Origin: Amia ocellicauda | Lineage: Eukaryota; Chordata; Actinopteri; Amiiformes; Amiidae | Direction: 5' to 3' | Assembly (NCBI RefSeq): GCF_036373705.1 | Contig: NC_089851.1 | Coordinates: 5,735,920 to 5,799,919, forward strand | DNA length: 64,000 nucleotides | Shown here: one piece after another, positions 61,275 through 64,000 of the stretch | Numbering within the stretch: the stretch's first letter is position 1 | Layout: the number at the start of each line of letters is the position of its first letter | Made by a program: the position numbers and the translations under genes | The notes under the pieces: generated by a model | Databases searched by the model: none | Seen by the model: only the letters and a program-made list of their open reading frames with translations | What the model was told of the DNA's origin: nothing

Positions 61275-61287
61275 ATTAATATTTAAT
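61275..61287. promoter_or_regulatory. HNF1-like site upstream of SLC22 copy 2
   Basis: ATTAATATTTAAT matches the HNF1 palindrome at about 10 of 13 positions, some 85 bp before the start codon. It is AT-rich and may be chance. Confidence 0.2.
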
Positions 61288-64000
61288 CTGTAACACTTTC
61301 ACCTTCCCAAGATAATCTTCGAATAGCAGGCTCTTAGAAATTATTCAAAAGATACAGGAGCAAAGTTAACCTCCCATACCACATGCACATAAGGTTTCTT
61401 TAGGTTTCCCGATTATTAGACGCCAAGTTTGTGTTCAGGCCAGAGAAGGTTTGCAAAATAAAAACGGTTTTAAATCTTCTTCCGAGCAGATCCGCAGATA
61501 CTTTGAGGGACGGCGCTGTTAATAACGGCACGTAGATAATCAACCTTCAGACTTTAGACGTATCGGAGGTGATAGCCTGTGCACAAGGGGGGTTGCATCA
61601 CATTTACAGTCTGGATGAAACTAGGGACTGTGGAGCAAAAACAGAAAAAAAAAAATGAACAGAATGAACCTGAAGTTTAGCTGTCCAAAATAATCCGATT
61701 GAGTGGATTCTATTCCAAGCCAATTTAATACTTTCAGTTCTTTGTCAAGATATATTTCAGGCCATAGCCATTGACAGATGATCTGATGTTTCAATTGCAC
61801 CATTTTTAGTAGCATGCTATTTAATACTAGAAGTGCAAAGTGCAACATTTTAATTACACTTAATTTGCAATTCACATGCCCGTCCATGACTTTTCCTGAA
61901 TATATGTATTAGATATCCTATATTATATTATACATTAGATATCCTAAAGGCGTTTGAGCTAGGTCCCAAAACCAACAAACCAACCTCCTGCAAACTACAC
62001 CAGCAGTGGAAGATGTTTTTTTATTTCCCTATGGCTTCTTCCTTCGATCATCTTAAAACCATCCATGATGGACTGAGTTTGAGATCCAGTATGAGCAGGT
62101 GGACGAAATAAATTACACAAAAACACAAGCTTGTGCAAACATTTATTATGCATTTGAAAGTACTCCAATACAAATGACACTTCGTAATTATATTTTAAAA
62201 TGGTAGGTTCAGGTATAACCAGGAGACACAAAATGAAACAAAAACTGGAGTAATGCATTTTAGTTTGATTTATTTGTGTACAGTAGACGGGTTTCTGACT
62301 GCTTTTATTCCTATTGAAAAAACAACAAAAGGCCTAGTTGGTGGAGACTATGTCCGTATCACAAACTGATTGCTGCTGTGATGCAGTATTAGTGATGCAA
62401 TTAGTACAGGATCATCATTACAGAATTTCACTCTGAATGTTCTGAACCTCCTTAGATGCCCAGTTTCCACTTCCACCCGACATTTCTCGTCATGTTATCA
62501 GCAATATACTGTTACGGTAGTATCAGTTTGGGCTACATATTACTTTCACATAGACACTTGGAGAATTGAAACTCTGGATGAATAGACTGCAGACTGTCAA
62601 GGGATTCAAAAACTTTCCCATTCTGGGCAGACCGCTCAAACATCCCCTTTTTCACTTGCATGTGAAAACAGAAAATCGAATTTCCACTCTGGATTCTCTG
62701 CAGAATCCTAATCACTCTTTTCCCAAAGCAACACAAAAAAATTGTTTTGTTTGAACAAAGTCAAATCGCACAGGAGATGTTACAAATTGAAATCAATAAC
62801 GAACCTCAAAGTTGTTGTTTTTCTCCTGTGATGACCATTTAAAGTAATGAACATTTAAAAGGACATTATTATAAAATCAATCTTAATCAAAATAAATAAG
62901 ACCTATATACGGGGTTCTGTTAATGTGTCTTGTAAGCTGAAGCAAAGGTGAATATTAACTTGTGTCAAGAGACCAAAACCACCCGTCACACCTCAGAATT
63001 AATACAATGCCTCTTGACCTGGACAGAGCATTCAGGTAACTCAAATAAGGCTGTAATGTTATTAAAATTAAGTACTTGAGGTTCTGGTTCAAGTGTTTTC
63101 TCCTAGCAGAGCTTCGGCTGAAAACAGATACTGGAAAGGCTGCAGATACTTTAATTAAGGTGCTTGACAACAGTAAAGCACGAATTGCAATATTTCATCC
63201 TCTCTCCGTGAACGAGTCTTACAAATGGTTGTGAAGATCCGATCGATTTGTTTTTTGCAATTGCTGTTTTACAAGAAACCCTTCATGACTTTAAACTTGA
63301 GACACACTATTAATATGTATTACATTAATTTAGGTTTGGAATAATATCACTCTGGAAACAGTTGATCTAATTGGTCTCGGCTTCAAAAGACACACAGCAG
63401 TGAGAGGCAACTGATAAGGTCATACTTTATTGATTAAAAATAATGAGGGAAACATGCACTGAAATCCAAAACCAAAAACCACAAAAGAAAAGAAAAAGAA
63501 ACTAATAAAAACTGAGATAGTTTACAGCGTTGTGTTATAAACTACAATAAACAAAGTCATATGCCAAGGTAATCCATCGCATTGCTGTTTCTCTTTTAAT
63601 TACAGGTGATTGATGACAATTAAGGAGAGAGAGAAAACTAAATAATAAAACAAAATCAAAAATCATGCTGTTGGAGTTGCGGTTCAATCCAGAACGCACC
63701 ATTCTACACTCCGTCCGAAAAGTATGTGAATGTCACGGATAAACACACAGGGGAATGGCACTAAATACATAAGGGTTTGGGTATACTTCAAAAGTGTCGT
63801 GTTACCGGCCCCGCAGCAGTAATACTAATTAAATACTACACATGTTCATGCTTTTGTTGTCTGAGCCAAGCCAACATGAAAATGCCCCAGCAACAAAAAA
63901 TGTGTTTGGAAAACTGGGTAACATTTGCGTTTAAAACGATCTATTAAACACAGTTTAAGGTGTATTTTCTGGTCGGACAATTTTGGCGAATATAATGATC
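61288..64000. other. Right flank, no gene recognised
   Basis: No convincing coding exon on either strand. A TTTATT (minus-strand AATAAA) at about 63427 could be the poly(A) signal of a minus-strand gene whose body lies beyond the window, but nothing else supports this. Confidence 0.45.

Overview
The window looks like a ray-finned fish nuclear genome. It has spliced genes with GT-AG introns, AT-rich spacers, many microsatellites, Tc1/mariner and hAT DNA transposons of fish type, and a truncated LINE. The species cannot be told from the sequence. Left to right it holds a Xin actin-binding repeat gene, an SLC22 transporter gene (+), a maestro-type HEAT-repeat (MROH) gene (+), and a second SLC22 gene (-). 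XIRP1 and SLC22A13/SLC22A14 also lie near each other on human 3p22, so the block fits conserved synteny (remembered, not searched).

Region 1 (about 3.4-28 kb) is the most interesting. One 7.5 kb exon encodes a complete Xin-repeat protein closest to XIRP1. Both its start and its end recall human XIRP1, but its roughly 27 repeats recall XIRP2. This exon sits inside a second gene model of eight small and large exons that all join in frame when the Xin exon is skipped. That product is an Eplin/LIMA1-like protein with one perfect LIM domain and a long tail carrying a 36-bp coding minisatellite and NPF motifs. Two candidate 3' acceptors 22 bp apart, plus a muscle-type promoter and leader exon in the long intron, suggest that the Xin exon can be translated alone or fused to the upstream exons.

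Region 2 (30.2-35.1 kb) is a complete ten-exon SLC22A13-like transporter of 543 residues. Region 3 (35.5-37.5 kb) holds hAT transposon debris. Region 4 (38.0-51.4 kb) is the MROH gene, with 22 exons traced and its 5' end unresolved. Its introns have collected an hAT element with an 8-bp target duplication, a fish interspersed repeat, and a nearly intact Tc1 element with one nonsense codon. Its 3' UTR carries a roughly 22-bp minisatellite.

Region 5 (51.4-55.5 kb) is spacer with a second, reverse-oriented Tc1 element set in microsatellite DNA. Region 6 (55.8-61.2 kb) is the second SLC22A13-like gene, on the minus strand. Its eight internal exons have exactly the same lengths as those of the first copy, so the two are paralogues in opposite orientation. 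No gene was recognised in 1-3.3 kb or 61.3-64 kb. All exon borders were read by eye from splice consensus and reading frame.
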